From NCBI GenBank assembly GCA_017427415.1, contig JAFRSU010000047.1:124001-188000 (forward strand): DNA of 64,000 bases, in the 5' to 3' direction. Shown here one piece after another: positions 54,809-63,504 of the stretch (the first letter of the stretch is position 1; every line of letters begins with the position of its first letter). The position numbers and the translations under genes are program-made. The stretch comes from Lachnospiraceae bacterium. GTDB taxonomy: Bacteria > Bacillota > Clostridia > Lachnospirales > Lachnospiraceae. Below the pieces are notes generated by a model that saw only the letters and a list, made by a program, of their open reading frames with translations, searched no databases and was not told the DNA's origin.

Positions 54809-55141
54809 TTATAGTGACCATATAATTTCTTCTAATGAATCTGCACAGCAATCAAATTCATAGTTACCGTTTTGTGTTAAAAATCCTCTATACCATACAC
54901 CAGGATTTTCTTTTGACTCCAATAAATAAAAATCATTAAAGTTTATCATTTTATTAGGAGTTAATAAATCATATTTCTGTGATATAAAATGTTCATTAGT
55001 AGTTTTTATAAAGCAATCATTATATGTGTACTTTCCATATATAGATAATGCAAAACACTTTCCAATTACCTTATCAATAATAATATAATTCTCACCCAAT
55101 GTTTTTTTAAGTATTTCTAACTCTTTTTTTGATAAATTCAT
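54809..55141 (-). CDS. Small AT-rich protein, possibly an orphan immunity protein
   Basis: A 110-residue soluble protein ending GNYEFDCCADSLEEIIWSL. That kind of C-terminal end (tryptophan, G-x-Y, then a SLEE-type helix) is common in immunity proteins of polymorphic toxin systems; this is a resemblance only. Its base composition is distinctly more AT-rich than its neighbours, a sign of transfer. It starts 20 bases after the AGE-family gene. No toxin gene is adjacent. Confidence 0.5.
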   Translation of the reverse strand: MNLSKKELEILKKTLGENYIIIDKVIGKCFALSIYGKYTYNDCFIKTTNEHFISQKYDLLTPNKMINFNDFYLLESKENPGVWYRGFLTQNGNYEFDCCADSLEEIIWSL

Positions 55142-55161
55142 ATTCTCCTTTTATAATAATA

Positions 55162-56403
55162 TTATATTAATTTAGTATAATAAATAAACATTCCTTTTGC
55201 AACAGATATTTTGCAATCAACACAAGGTATCAGCATAGCCTGAAATGCATGATACAGGTCGGATTTGCCAGGCCATACGGTGTTTTTGAGCTTATTATTC
55301 TCATCAAGCTGATGGAACCAGGAACCACAAGTATGGTCAAGCACTGTCTCATCCAGATACTGCATAAACTTCGAGTAGTCGGATGCGTATCTCTCCTCCT
55401 TTGTTACCCTGTAAAGTACAGCAGAGGTATTGATCGCTTCTGCCAATGTCCAATGCATCCTGTCATGTACTACGGGCTTTCCTTCCCAGTCGGTTGTATA
55501 TACTATACCCGGTGCTCCGTCAGCGTTCCAGGCATCAGCCACAGCCCTTTCATACAGACAGCAGGCTTCTTCTATATACTTTCTCTCAATATCTGCATTG
55601 AGGTTACTTGACATAGCCCATTGCGTTATAAGCCTTGCCCACTCGATACCGTGGCCGGGTGTGGCTCCGTATGGTTTAAACGGGTCATCAGGCTTTTCTA
55701 TATTTTTATTAAGATCAGGCTGCCAGTCAGATGTAAAGTGCTCAGGTATCCTGTAATTATTATCTTTAGCCCAGTCAATAACACGGTCTATGATACGTCC
55801 GGCTCTTATCCTGTACTTTTCGTCGTTAAGAGTATCCGCAGCGGCCAGGAAAGCCTCTACTGTATGCATATTTGCATTTATGCCGCGGTATCCGTCAAGC
55901 TCAGTAAAATCTGTATTCCAGGTATCACAGGATAAACCTTCATCTTCATTCCAGAAGTACTTATCATATATGGTTAGAGCATCATTTAACAGTTCATCCG
56001 CTCCTTCAACCCCTGCAAGCTTTGCACTGGAAGCTGCCAATATCACAAATGCATGAGCATAGCACTGTTTTCCGGGTATTATACTTCCATCCGCCTTTAC
56101 TCCTGCATACCAACCGCCGTTAACCTTATCGTTAAGCTCACCTCTTAACCCTTTTATAGCTGATGCCGCAAGCTCCTTACAACCTGCCACACCCATCATA
56201 CTGCCGATACTGTATACATGAGCCATACGGGATGTGATCCAGGTTTCCCTCGGCCTGTCGGTCCAGGGTGTCCCATCATCTCCGAGATAATAACTGCTCC
56301 CGCCCGGTGACGGAAACTTACGTCCGAATTCAAGGAGGCGAAGTGAGTTTTCATGGAGAAATTCTTTATTTTCTGTTGTATCAATTATATATTTATTATT
56401 CAT
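55162..56403 (-). CDS. AGE-family sugar epimerase/isomerase (mannose isomerase or YihS-like)
   Basis: A 413-residue alpha/alpha6 barrel. WITSRMAHVYSIGSM near residue 55, GKQCYAHAFVILAASS near 112 and YGATPGHGIEWARL near 250 carry the histidines of the N-acylglucosamine 2-epimerase/cellobiose 2-epimerase superfamily. The spacing is closest to aldose-ketose isomerases such as D-mannose isomerase or YihS, but substrate is uncertain. No signal peptide. It lies 126 bases after a GH8 exo-xylanase gene, which suggests a role in sugars from hemicellulose. Confidence 0.85.
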   Translation of the reverse strand: MNNKYIIDTTENKEFLHENSLRLLEFGRKFPSPGGSSYYLGDDGTPWTDRPRETWITSRMAHVYSIGSMMGVAGCKELAASAIKGLRGELNDKVNGGWYAGVKADGSIIPGKQCYAHAFVILAASSAKLAGVEGADELLNDALTIYDKYFWNEDEGLSCDTWNTDFTELDGYRGINANMHTVEAFLAAADTLNDEKYRIRAGRIIDRVIDWAKDNNYRIPEHFTSDWQPDLNKNIEKPDDPFKPYGATPGHGIEWARLITQWAMSSNLNADIERKYIEEACCLYERAVADAWNADGAPGIVYTTDWEGKPVVHDRMHWTLAEAINTSAVLYRVTKEERYASDYSKFMQYLDETVLDHTCGSWFHQLDENNKLKNTVWPGKSDLYHAFQAMLIPCVDCKISVAKGMFIYYTKLI

Positions 56404-56529
56404 AGTATACCTTCATAATGATATAAATGCCCTCCCTGGTAAAGGGAAGCTGTCTGCCTCATTCCTATGATTAGCCCGATAGATGACCGCAAAATGGACC
56501 ACTAACCCCGTCCCCATGGTCCATACAGA

Positions 56530-57684
56530 TCAATATATGCGGTAGTTGCCGCTCAGTGCCAGCATGGCGAACATATACAGGCAGTTGTCGTAGTATCTGT
56601 GTTTGCCTGTCTGCATAGGAGTGTTCCAAAGCTTACGTACATAGTTAAGGGCATACTCTTTAGATTTTTCATCAGCATCAGGGTTATTCAGCACAGCTAA
56701 TGACCCTTCGGCATTGGTTGCAAGTAAGCCCACGTTATGCTTGGCATGTTCTTCCACCATGGTACCGTCGATCTCGAATATGCCGTCATCCACACCGCCC
56801 CTGTCCTCTGTGAAGAAGCGCTGTATCTTAGCTGCCAGATCGGCCAAAGCCTTATCCGAACCGCTCCAGCACGAATCCAGAGCTATATTGGCTATGGTAC
56901 GGTATGCATCGCTGAAGAACCAGTCATGTCGCATATTCATCCTTTTTACCCACTCCGGATTAAAAGGCTTTCCGTCATAATCGGAGTATTCGGGACTTAA
57001 GCCCGTTACGGGATGGCTTGATTTTACTATATATTCCCTGCTGGCTTTTGCCGCCTTCTCCCAGAAGGGTCTGTCCTCTTCATCAGCCCACTTTGCAAAG
57101 AGCTCATAAAAATGAGGCAGGTGATAGGATGTATCCGAAAATTCCGATACATCTGTAAATTTTATATAATGATTATCATGGTTCCACATCGGCTTACCGG
57201 GCCTGCCTTCCTCACCGTTATGAAGTGCGGCCCTGAGTATTGACTTAGCTTCCTCGGAGTAGTTATATATGCCTTCGCCGTCTCCCCACCTGTGGGATGC
57301 AAAGAAAAGCGCCATAGCAAAGTACTCCTCGCCATCAGGTGCGGGACCCTGCCCTCTTACTGTACCGTCCAAGCTGCATGACCACTTAAAATATCCCTGT
57401 CCCCAGCCTTCTGCTATCCACATATACTTCTTGGTCCATGCCCAGATGCGGTCGAACTTTTCCTTCTCATCCATCTGAACACATACCATCATGGCATAAG
57501 ACATGCCTTCGGTACGCACGTCGTTATTACCAGTATCCGTGATATAGCCCATGTCCGGACCTACATTCTCGTAGAATCTGACACCTTCAGGTCCGTTGTA
57601 TATCGTATCAAAGCACTCTCTTACCCTTTTTGTTACTTCTTCTTCGGGTATACCTGCTTCTTTAAACAGATTTCTGTAGTTCAT
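56530..57684 (-). CDS. GH8 reducing-end xylose-releasing exo-oligoxylanase
   Basis: A 384-residue (alpha/alpha)6 enzyme without a signal peptide. NDVRTEGMSYAMM near residue 55 holds the catalytic acid Glu, and NMRHDWFFSDAYRT near 258 the base Asp. The overall text, including GPAPDGEEYFAMALFFAS near 118, is that of the Rex group, which removes xylose from the reducing end of xylooligosaccharides in the cytoplasm. It precedes an AGE-family isomerase. A transporter for the oligosaccharides is not in the window. Confidence 0.92.
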   Translation of the reverse strand: MNYRNLFKEAGIPEEEVTKRVRECFDTIYNGPEGVRFYENVGPDMGYITDTGNNDVRTEGMSYAMMVCVQMDEKEKFDRIWAWTKKYMWIAEGWGQGYFKWSCSLDGTVRGQGPAPDGEEYFAMALFFASHRWGDGEGIYNYSEEAKSILRAALHNGEEGRPGKPMWNHDNHYIKFTDVSEFSDTSYHLPHFYELFAKWADEEDRPFWEKAAKASREYIVKSSHPVTGLSPEYSDYDGKPFNPEWVKRMNMRHDWFFSDAYRTIANIALDSCWSGSDKALADLAAKIQRFFTEDRGGVDDGIFEIDGTMVEEHAKHNVGLLATNAEGSLAVLNNPDADEKSKEYALNYVRKLWNTPMQTGKHRYYDNCLYMFAMLALSGNYRIY

Positions 57685-57751
57685 ATAAATCCCCTATTTA
57701 TTGTGTATTATTAATTATTTTTGTTTAGGATATGCTTTTCCTTTTAATATG

Positions 57752-58543
57752 TCAGGATACGGTTATCTTTACCTTTTTGGTACAGCCCTTAAAAGTCAGA
57801 GTTATACTGCATTTACCTTTTTTAACGGCTGTAACCTTGCCTGTCTTTGAAACCTTGGCTATCTTTTTGTTACTTGTTTTAAATGTAGCTGTGGCTTTTT
57901 TTACTTTATTGTATCCTGCTTTATCAAATACAGTATATGTGATGGTACCGCTCTTACCCTTCTTTAACTTCTTGGGAGCGTAATCTATCACGATATCGTA
58001 TATATCCCATTCGCATACATATCCGGTCTTATACTCGCTGTCGTGGTCGCCCCAGGAAGGAGTAGTAGAATCCTTAAACTCAGATACTGATTCCCCGTCA
58101 CCGAACGTCGCATACATATCAAATGTATCTGTGAAAAAGTGGTATAAGCCATCCGGCTGAACCTCTGACCAATTCTCATATTTTACCTTTTCACCGGTAA
58201 CGCTCTTCCATGTATAATCAACCATCTTCATATATACACGGTCGGGTAATTCGGTATTATACAGGCCCATCCATACTTCGGCCTGCTTTTTGTTTATATA
58301 TTCCCATATGGCATTTTCTTCGTCCTTATCCGAGAAAACAACCAGGTGCCCACCAAGCTTTTTGCAGGCAGTCTTAGCTTCTTCCCAGGTAACGGCATCC
58401 TTATAATAATAGTACATATGCCCATTATACTCAAAAGCATCCTCAGGTATGCTCATCTTAGCCTGAACCGGGTCAGGATTAAGAGCAGCGATCACAACCG
58501 CAAAAACAATCGTTAAAATACCAAAAACAAAAGTCTTTTTCAT
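57752..58543 (-). CDS. Secreted C-type lectin-like protein with a bacterial Ig-like domain
   Basis: A 263-residue protein with a Sec signal peptide (cleavage after VQA near residue 28). Residues ~38-180 form a C-type lectin domain: WEEAKTACKKLGGHLVVF near 53, WMGLYN near 93, WGDHD near 165 and GYVCEWD near 175, with the expected Cys pair. Residues ~190-263 form a Big_2-like Ig domain (TSNKKIAKVSKTGKVTAVKK). No lipobox, so released or wall-associated. The lectin domain probably binds glycan or protein. Confidence 0.85.
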   Translation of the reverse strand: MKKTFVFGILTIVFAVVIAALNPDPVQAKMSIPEDAFEYNGHMYYYYKDAVTWEEAKTACKKLGGHLVVFSDKDEENAIWEYINKKQAEVWMGLYNTELPDRVYMKMVDYTWKSVTGEKVKYENWSEVQPDGLYHFFTDTFDMYATFGDGESVSEFKDSTTPSWGDHDSEYKTGYVCEWDIYDIVIDYAPKKLKKGKSGTITYTVFDKAGYNKVKKATATFKTSNKKIAKVSKTGKVTAVKKGKCSITLTFKGCTKKVKITVS

Positions 58544-58660
58544 ATTACAAAACCTCCTCCGAAATAAATCAATATCAAGCTAAACTTTCACCCCGTAATT
58601 TCTGCTAAATATCATATTCATTATATCATAAAAATACAAATTGAGGAATACCCTGAAACA

Positions 58661-58694
58661 AAAAAAGTGACAGGAGAACAATCCCCTGCCACAT
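58661..58694 (-). terminator. Diverged family B repeat acting as tpiA terminator
   Basis: Minus strand: GTGGCAGGGGA, loop, TTCTCCTGTCAC, then TTTTTTT. The sequence matches family B at most positions but with G-T pairs. It lies ~15 bases after the tpiA stop. Confidence 0.8.
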
Positions 58695-58708
58695 AATACG
58701 TATGTTAA

Positions 58709-59455
58709 TTAGTAATTAACAATCTTGCCGAAGTCAGCCTTAAGTGAAGCGCCGCCTACTAAGCCGCCGTCGATGTCGGGCTGTGCGAAAAGCTCAGCTG
58801 CATTGCCTGCGTTAACTGATCCGCCGTACTGGATACGTACTGCATCAGCTGTAGCTGCATCATAGATCTCAGCGATGCACTCACGGATACCCTTACATAC
58901 TTCTTCAGCCTGCTCGGTAGTAGCGGTCTTGCCGGTACCGATAGCCCAGATAGGCTCATAAGCGATAACCATGCTCTTAACCTGATCAGCTGTTACACCA
59001 ACAAGGTCAGACTTGATCTGAAGACGGATCCAGTCCAAGGTAACACCCATTTCTCTCTGCTCTAATGTCTCGCCGCAGCAAAGGATGGGAGTAAGGCCTG
59101 CCTCAAATGCCTTCTTAACCTTCTTATTAAGGAAAGCATCATCCTCTTTGAAGTACTCACGTCTCTCTGAATGTCCGATGATAACGTACTTAACGCCTGC
59201 ATCTACAAGCATGGGAGCTGAGATCTCGCCTGTGTAAGCACCCTTATCCTCGATATAGAGGTTCTCAGCGCCTACTGCTACGTTTGTGCCCTTAACTGCT
59301 TGGGCAACGGGAACGATGTCGATAGCGGGTACACAGTATACTACATCTACTGAATCTGACTTAACCAGATCCTTTAATTCTGCACACAGAGCAACTGCCT
59401 GAGAAGGTGTCATGTTCATCTTCCAGTTGCCTGCAATTATTTTACGTCTTGCCAT
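58709..59455 (-). CDS. tpiA: Triose-phosphate isomerase
   Basis: A 248-residue TIM barrel that interconverts DHAP and glyceraldehyde 3-phosphate. GNWKMN near residue 8, HSERREYF near 95 with the electrophilic His, [12 protein letters not shown] near 163 with catalytic Glu and loop 6, and YGGSVNAGN near 208 are diagnostic. The ATG at 59455 has AAGGAGA upstream; a longer frame from 59530 crosses a structured intergenic region. Confidence 0.97.
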   Translation of the reverse strand: MARRKIIAGNWKMNMTPSQAVALCAELKDLVKSDSVDVVYCVPAIDIVPVAQAVKGTNVAVGAENLYIEDKGAYTGEISAPMLVDAGVKYVIIGHSERREYFKEDDAFLNKKVKKAFEAGLTPILCCGETLEQREMGVTLDWIRLQIKSDLVGVTADQVKSMVIAYEPIWAIGTGKTATTEQAEEVCKGIRECIAEIYDAATADAVRIQYGGSVNAGNAAELFAQPDIDGGLVGGASLKADFGKIVNY

Positions 59456-59488
59456 TTTATGGTCTCCTTTTTTATCTATTGATACCAC

Positions 59489-59624
59489 GGATTGCTCCGT
59501 TGTACACAACTCTCGCAATCCTGCAAACACCTCGAATCTCGCGATTTTCTACAAAAATCGCTTCTTCTCGGTGTTTGTTCGTTCGAAAGTCCTTAAGTCA
59601 TTGCATGCAAGACTTTTAGACTTT
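59489..59624 (-). ncRNA. Three consecutive hairpins between pgk and tpiA
   Basis: Reading the minus strand after the pgk stop: hairpin 1 (59586-59624, AAAGTCTAAAAGTC paired with GACTTAAGGACTTT), hairpin 2 (59525-59576, AAACACCGAG paired with CTCGAGGTGTTT type ends, holding an inner GCGATTTT/AAAATCGC), and hairpin 3 (59489-59521, GGATTGC/GCAATCC with an inner GTT/AAC). None has a T-run. It may be a processing or stability element that sets pgk/tpiA ratios, or a mobile structured repeat. Confidence 0.55.
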
Positions 59625-59640
59625 CTCACTCTGTATCATA

Positions 59641-60873
59641 TTATTTATCATCTGCTGCGTAAACGCCGGGAAGCTCCTTGCCCTCAAGGAATTCAAGGGA
59701 AGCACCGCCACCTGTAGAGATGTGGCTCATCTTATCAGCGAAACCTAACTGGTTGCAAGCTGCAGCTGAATCACCGCCACCGATGATAGTGGTTGCATCT
59801 GTCTCAGCAAGAGCCTTAGCTACTGCGATAGTACCCTTAGCAAGAGTAGGATTCTCGAATACGCCCATAGGTCCGTTCCAAACTACTGTCTTAGCGGTCT
59901 TAGCTGCGTTAGCGAAAAGCTCGCAGGTCTTAGGTCCGATATCAAGGCCTTCCATATCTGCGGGGATCTTGTCTGAATCTACGTACTTAACATCAACAGG
60001 TCCGTCGATAGGATCAGGGAAACCTGCTGCGATACCTGTATCTACAGGAAGGAGGAGCTTCTTGCCAAGTTTTTCTGCCTTAGCCATCATTTCCTTACAG
60101 TAATCGATCTTCTCATCATCACAGAGTGACTTACCGATCTCATATCCCTTAGCCTTAAGGAATGTGAATGCCATACCGCCGCCGATGATAAGTGTATCGC
60201 ACTTCTCAAGGAGGTTATTGATAACGTTAAGCTTATCAGCTACCTTAGCGCCGCCAAGGATTGCTACGAAAGGTCTAACGGGATTCTCTACTGCATTTCC
60301 TAAGAAATTGATCTCCTTCTGCATAAGGTATCCTACTGCACAGTTGCCGCCCTTCTTACGAACGTACTCTGTAACTACAGATACTGATGCATGTGCACGG
60401 TGTGATGAACCGAATGCGTCACATACATAATCATCGCAAAGATCAGCAAGTTCCTCAGCGAACTTTGTGCCGGCCTTAGCAGGCTTGGTCTCTTCTTCCA
60501 TTCTGAAACGTGTATTCTGAAGAAGGATAACATCGCCTTCTTTCATAGCTGCAACAGCTGCTGTAGCGTCAGCGCCTGTTACGTTGTAATCAGCGATAAA
60601 CTTTACTTCCTTGCCAAGCTTCTCTGAAAGTCTCTTAGCTACGGGTGCTAAAGACTCCTTCTCATTAGGTCCTTCCTTAACCTTGCCGAGATGTGAGCAA
60701 AGGATAACCTTAGCGCCGTCACCTGCAAGCTTGTTGATAGTAGGAAGTGCTGCTACGATACGAGTATCATCTGTGATCTCGCCATTCTTTAAAGGTACGT
60801 TGAAGTCACAACGAACCAGAACTCTTCTTCCCTTTGCGTTGAAATCGTCAACTGACTTTTTGTTAAGTCCCAT
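59641..60873 (-). CDS. pgk: Phosphoglycerate kinase
   Basis: A 410-residue two-domain kinase that makes ATP from 1,3-bisphosphoglycerate. [12 protein letters not shown] near residue 15, CSHLGK near 58, [12 protein letters not shown] near 155, GGAKVADK near 205 and GGGDSAAA near 370 fit the family. The ATG at 60873 has GGAGG upstream, overlapping an in-frame ATG at 60888. Confidence 0.97.
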   Translation of the reverse strand: MGLNKKSVDDFNAKGRRVLVRCDFNVPLKNGEITDDTRIVAALPTINKLAGDGAKVILCSHLGKVKEGPNEKESLAPVAKRLSEKLGKEVKFIADYNVTGADATAAVAAMKEGDVILLQNTRFRMEEETKPAKAGTKFAEELADLCDDYVCDAFGSSHRAHASVSVVTEYVRKKGGNCAVGYLMQKEINFLGNAVENPVRPFVAILGGAKVADKLNVINNLLEKCDTLIIGGGMAFTFLKAKGYEIGKSLCDDEKIDYCKEMMAKAEKLGKKLLLPVDTGIAAGFPDPIDGPVDVKYVDSDKIPADMEGLDIGPKTCELFANAAKTAKTVVWNGPMGVFENPTLAKGTIAVAKALAETDATTIIGGGDSAAACNQLGFADKMSHISTGGGASLEFLEGKELPGVYAADDK

Positions 60874-60899
60874 TTTATGTTCCTCCATATAATATTATT

Positions 60900-60932
60900 A
60901 AAAAAGGGGTCCGGTCCAATTTGACCGGACCC
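60900..60932 (-). terminator. Terminator between gap and pgk
   Basis: Minus strand: GGGTCCGGTC, AAATTG loop, GACCGGACCC, then C and TTTTTT. A perfect 10-bp stem. pgk expression must come from readthrough or a promoter that I could not place. Confidence 0.93.
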
Positions 60933-60995
60933 GTATAGGTCTTGATAACACTATTATATAGCTACTTATCAGTACCAAGTCTAAACAGAACCGGA

Positions 60996-62039
60996 TTATT
61001 TAAGCTCTGAGAAGTACTTGATTGTACGAACCATCTGTGAGGTGTAGCTGTTCTCGTTGTCATACCATGAAACTACCTGTACAAGGTTGTCAGCGCCAAC
61101 CATGGTCTGTGTAGCATCAAAGATAGAACCGAATCTGCTTCCTACGATATCGCTTGAAACGATCTCATCCTCGTTGTAACCGAATGACTCGTTTGAAGCT
61201 GCCTTCATAGCTGCATTGATCTCTTCCTTAGTAACGCTCTTCTCTACTGTAGCAACAAGGATAGTTGTTGAACCGGTAGGGGTAGGAACACGCTGTGCGG
61301 AACCGATGAGCTTGCCGTTTAACTCAGGGATAACAAGGCCGATAGCCTTAGCAGCACCTGTTGAGTTAGGAACGATATTGCAAGCGCCTGCACGTGAACG
61401 ACGAAGGTCACCCTTTCTCTGAGGTCCGTCAAGGATCATCTGATCGCCAGTGTAAGCGTGGATAGTGCTCATGATACCTGACTTGATACCAGCGAGGTCG
61501 TTAAGAGCCTTAGCCATAGGTGCAAGACAGTTAGTTGTACATGAAGCTGCTGAAATGATAGTATCTTCAGGCTTAAGTGTTGTATGGTTTACATTGTAAA
61601 CGATGGTAGGAAGATCATTTCCTGCAGGAGCAGAGATAACAACCTTACGAGCGCCGGCATCGATATGAGCCTGAGCCTTAGCCTTGCTTGTATAGAAACC
61701 TGTACACTCAAGAACAACGTCTACCTTTAACTCACCCCAAGGAAGATCCTTAGCTGCGGGACAAGCATAAATGGTGATCTCTTTTCCATCAACTGTGATT
61801 GAGCCGGGAACCTTAACGGTCTTTCCGTCTTCCTCAAAGATTGCATCCTTGTATGTAACCTTGTCTGCTAAAGCGTACTTACCCTGTGATGAATCATACT
61901 TAAGAAGATGAGCAAGCATCTTAGGGCTTGTTAAATCGTTAATAGCTACTACTTCGTAGCCTTCTGCACCAAACATCTGTCTGAATGCAAGACGACCGAT
62001 ACGGCCGAATCCGTTGATTGCAACTCTTACATTTGCCAT
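60996..62039 (-). CDS. gap: Glyceraldehyde-3-phosphate dehydrogenase
   Basis: A 347-residue NAD-dependent enzyme. [15 protein letters not shown] near residue 5 (NAD site), [12 protein letters not shown] near 155 with the catalytic Cys, and [15 protein letters not shown] near 328 are diagnostic. AGGAGG precedes the ATG, and a promoter with a long AT-rich leader lies upstream. It is the first gene of the gap, pgk, tpiA order. Confidence 0.97.
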   Translation of the reverse strand: MANVRVAINGFGRIGRLAFRQMFGAEGYEVVAINDLTSPKMLAHLLKYDSSQGKYALADKVTYKDAIFEEDGKTVKVPGSITVDGKEITIYACPAAKDLPWGELKVDVVLECTGFYTSKAKAQAHIDAGARKVVISAPAGNDLPTIVYNVNHTTLKPEDTIISAASCTTNCLAPMAKALNDLAGIKSGIMSTIHAYTGDQMILDGPQRKGDLRRSRAGACNIVPNSTGAAKAIGLVIPELNGKLIGSAQRVPTPTGSTTILVATVEKSVTKEEINAAMKAASNESFGYNEDEIVSSDIVGSRFGSIFDATQTMVGADNLVQVVSWYDNENSYTSQMVRTIKYFSELK

Positions 62040-62117
62040 GTCAAATGACCTCCTAAAAAAACTTTAAATTAATAATATTTGAACCTCTCAAAAAACAAGA
62101 GTAACAAATTCGACAAT

Positions 62118-62146
62118 ATTCTAACTTGTTTTAAGGAAAAAATCAA
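62118..62146 (-). promoter_or_regulatory. Promoter of gap
   Basis: Minus strand: TTGATT (62146-62141), 17-bp spacer, TAGAAT (62123-62118). Confidence 0.6.
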
Positions 62147-62200
62147 GGAATATTTTTATAAAATAATGTCTTATATTATAAAAAGATTATAAACCCCTGA

Positions 62201-62497
62201 TCATTCAGCCTCAATCTCAGTATTTCCAACGTCAGATAAAGACTCAGCCTTCTGAGCTGCAGCCTCTTCCTCGCTTAGGATCTTAACTTTGCCGGTAGCA
62301 AGCTCTTCAACAGCTATAGATAAGGGCTTGTTGCACTTAGCTGTAGCATATGTGGGTGCTCCGTCGATGATCTGTCTTGCTCTCTTAGCTGTAGCAAGTA
62401 CGATGGAGTATCTGCTGTTTACGATAGGCTGTGTGTTGTTAGCCTCGCTGTCACTGTTAACTACCTTCATTAAATCGGTGTAAGACGGATGTAACAT
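62201..62497 (-). CDS. rpoZ: RNA polymerase omega subunit
   Basis: A 98-residue protein with the omega signature: HPSYTDLMKVV near the start, SRYSIVLATAKRARQI near residue 28, and KPLSIAVEELATGKV near 58. It stabilises the beta' subunit. The acidic ~25-residue tail is longer than usual. It follows yicC by 45 bases; gmk, usually between them in Firmicutes, is absent. Confidence 0.92.
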   Translation of the reverse strand: MLHPSYTDLMKVVNSDSEANNTQPIVNSRYSIVLATAKRARQIIDGAPTYATAKCNKPLSIAVEELATGKVKILSEEEAAAQKAESLSDVGNTEIEAE

Positions 62498-62542
62498 GTT
62501 ATCTCTCCTTGTTATATATGTGTTGCGCTTCTGTTCACGCTT

Positions 62543-63421
62543 TTACTCGATATTCTGAATCTGTTCCCTTACCTTCTCGATATCTGTCTTTAAATTGATT
62601 GCAGTATTAGTAATATCAAGATCGCTGGATTTTGAAAGGATGGTATTGGCTTCCCTGTTCATCTCCTGGGCTATGAAGTCAAGCTTACGTCCGACATTCT
62701 CAGCCTCATTCAATGTATTTTTCATATTATTGATATGTGCACGGAGCCTTACAGTCTCCTCATCCACGCATATCTTGTCAGCAAATACCGTGATCTCGGT
62801 AGCGAGTATACCCTGATCCATATTGGTATTGCCTAAAAGCTCTTCCACTTTTGCATACAGGCGGTTCCTGTACTCGTCTACCACTTGAGGCGATCTTTCC
62901 TCTATAAAATCGATCATAGAGATCATACCGTCAAGTTTTCCGATCAGGTCGTTCTTTAAATGCTCACCTTCAGCGATACGGGTCTTAACAAAATTCTCAG
63001 CAGCATTCTTTATCGCATTCTCTATGAAGCTCCACATTTCGTTCTCGTCGATCTGCTGCTCTTCTATAGTGAATACATCCGGGAAACGTGCCAGCTGTGA
63101 AGCACTGATGTTTCCGTCTATCTCGAACTGGCTGCCCATTTTCTTTATAAGGTCAAAATAGCTCTTAGCCAAATCTTCGTTATACTTAACCAGCTCTTTT
63201 CCTTCGGTAAAATCCTCATACATGATGAAAATATCAACCTTACCTCTGGAAATATAATTTTTAAGCAGGTTTCTTATGGCCGACTCAAAGAAATTAAGTT
63301 TTTTCGGCATCTTAAGACTGATCTCACAATATCTGTGATTAACAGCCTTCATTTCTACCGATATTTTTCTCTCAGGTGTTTCGGATTCAAATCTTCCGAA
63401 TCCGGTCATACTTTTCAGCAT
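62543..63421 (-). CDS. yicC: YicC-family endoribonuclease
   Basis: A 292-residue protein of the YicC/YloC family. It begins MLKSMTGFGRFE and has VEMKAVNHRYCEISLKMP near residue 22; the C-terminus LKTDIEKVREQIQNIE is the DUF1732 end. Family members are metal-dependent endoribonucleases that can act on small RNAs. Confidence 0.93.
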   Translation of the reverse strand: MLKSMTGFGRFESETPERKISVEMKAVNHRYCEISLKMPKKLNFFESAIRNLLKNYISRGKVDIFIMYEDFTEGKELVKYNEDLAKSYFDLIKKMGSQFEIDGNISASQLARFPDVFTIEEQQIDENEMWSFIENAIKNAAENFVKTRIAEGEHLKNDLIGKLDGMISMIDFIEERSPQVVDEYRNRLYAKVEELLGNTNMDQGILATEITVFADKICVDEETVRLRAHINNMKNTLNEAENVGRKLDFIAQEMNREANTILSKSSDLDITNTAINLKTDIEKVREQIQNIE

Positions 63422-63504
63422 TTACGTTTCCGCCTTTGTAATATGTATTGCATCTGCAACCAATTTATTATAGTAAGATTTTTTTATAAAGTCAAGAAGA
63501 ATCT

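Noticed and set aside
59456..59530. N-terminal extension of triose-phosphate isomerase
   Set aside because: It would translate the third hairpin of the pgk-tpiA gap; the ATG at 59455 has AAGGAGA and gives the family's normal length.
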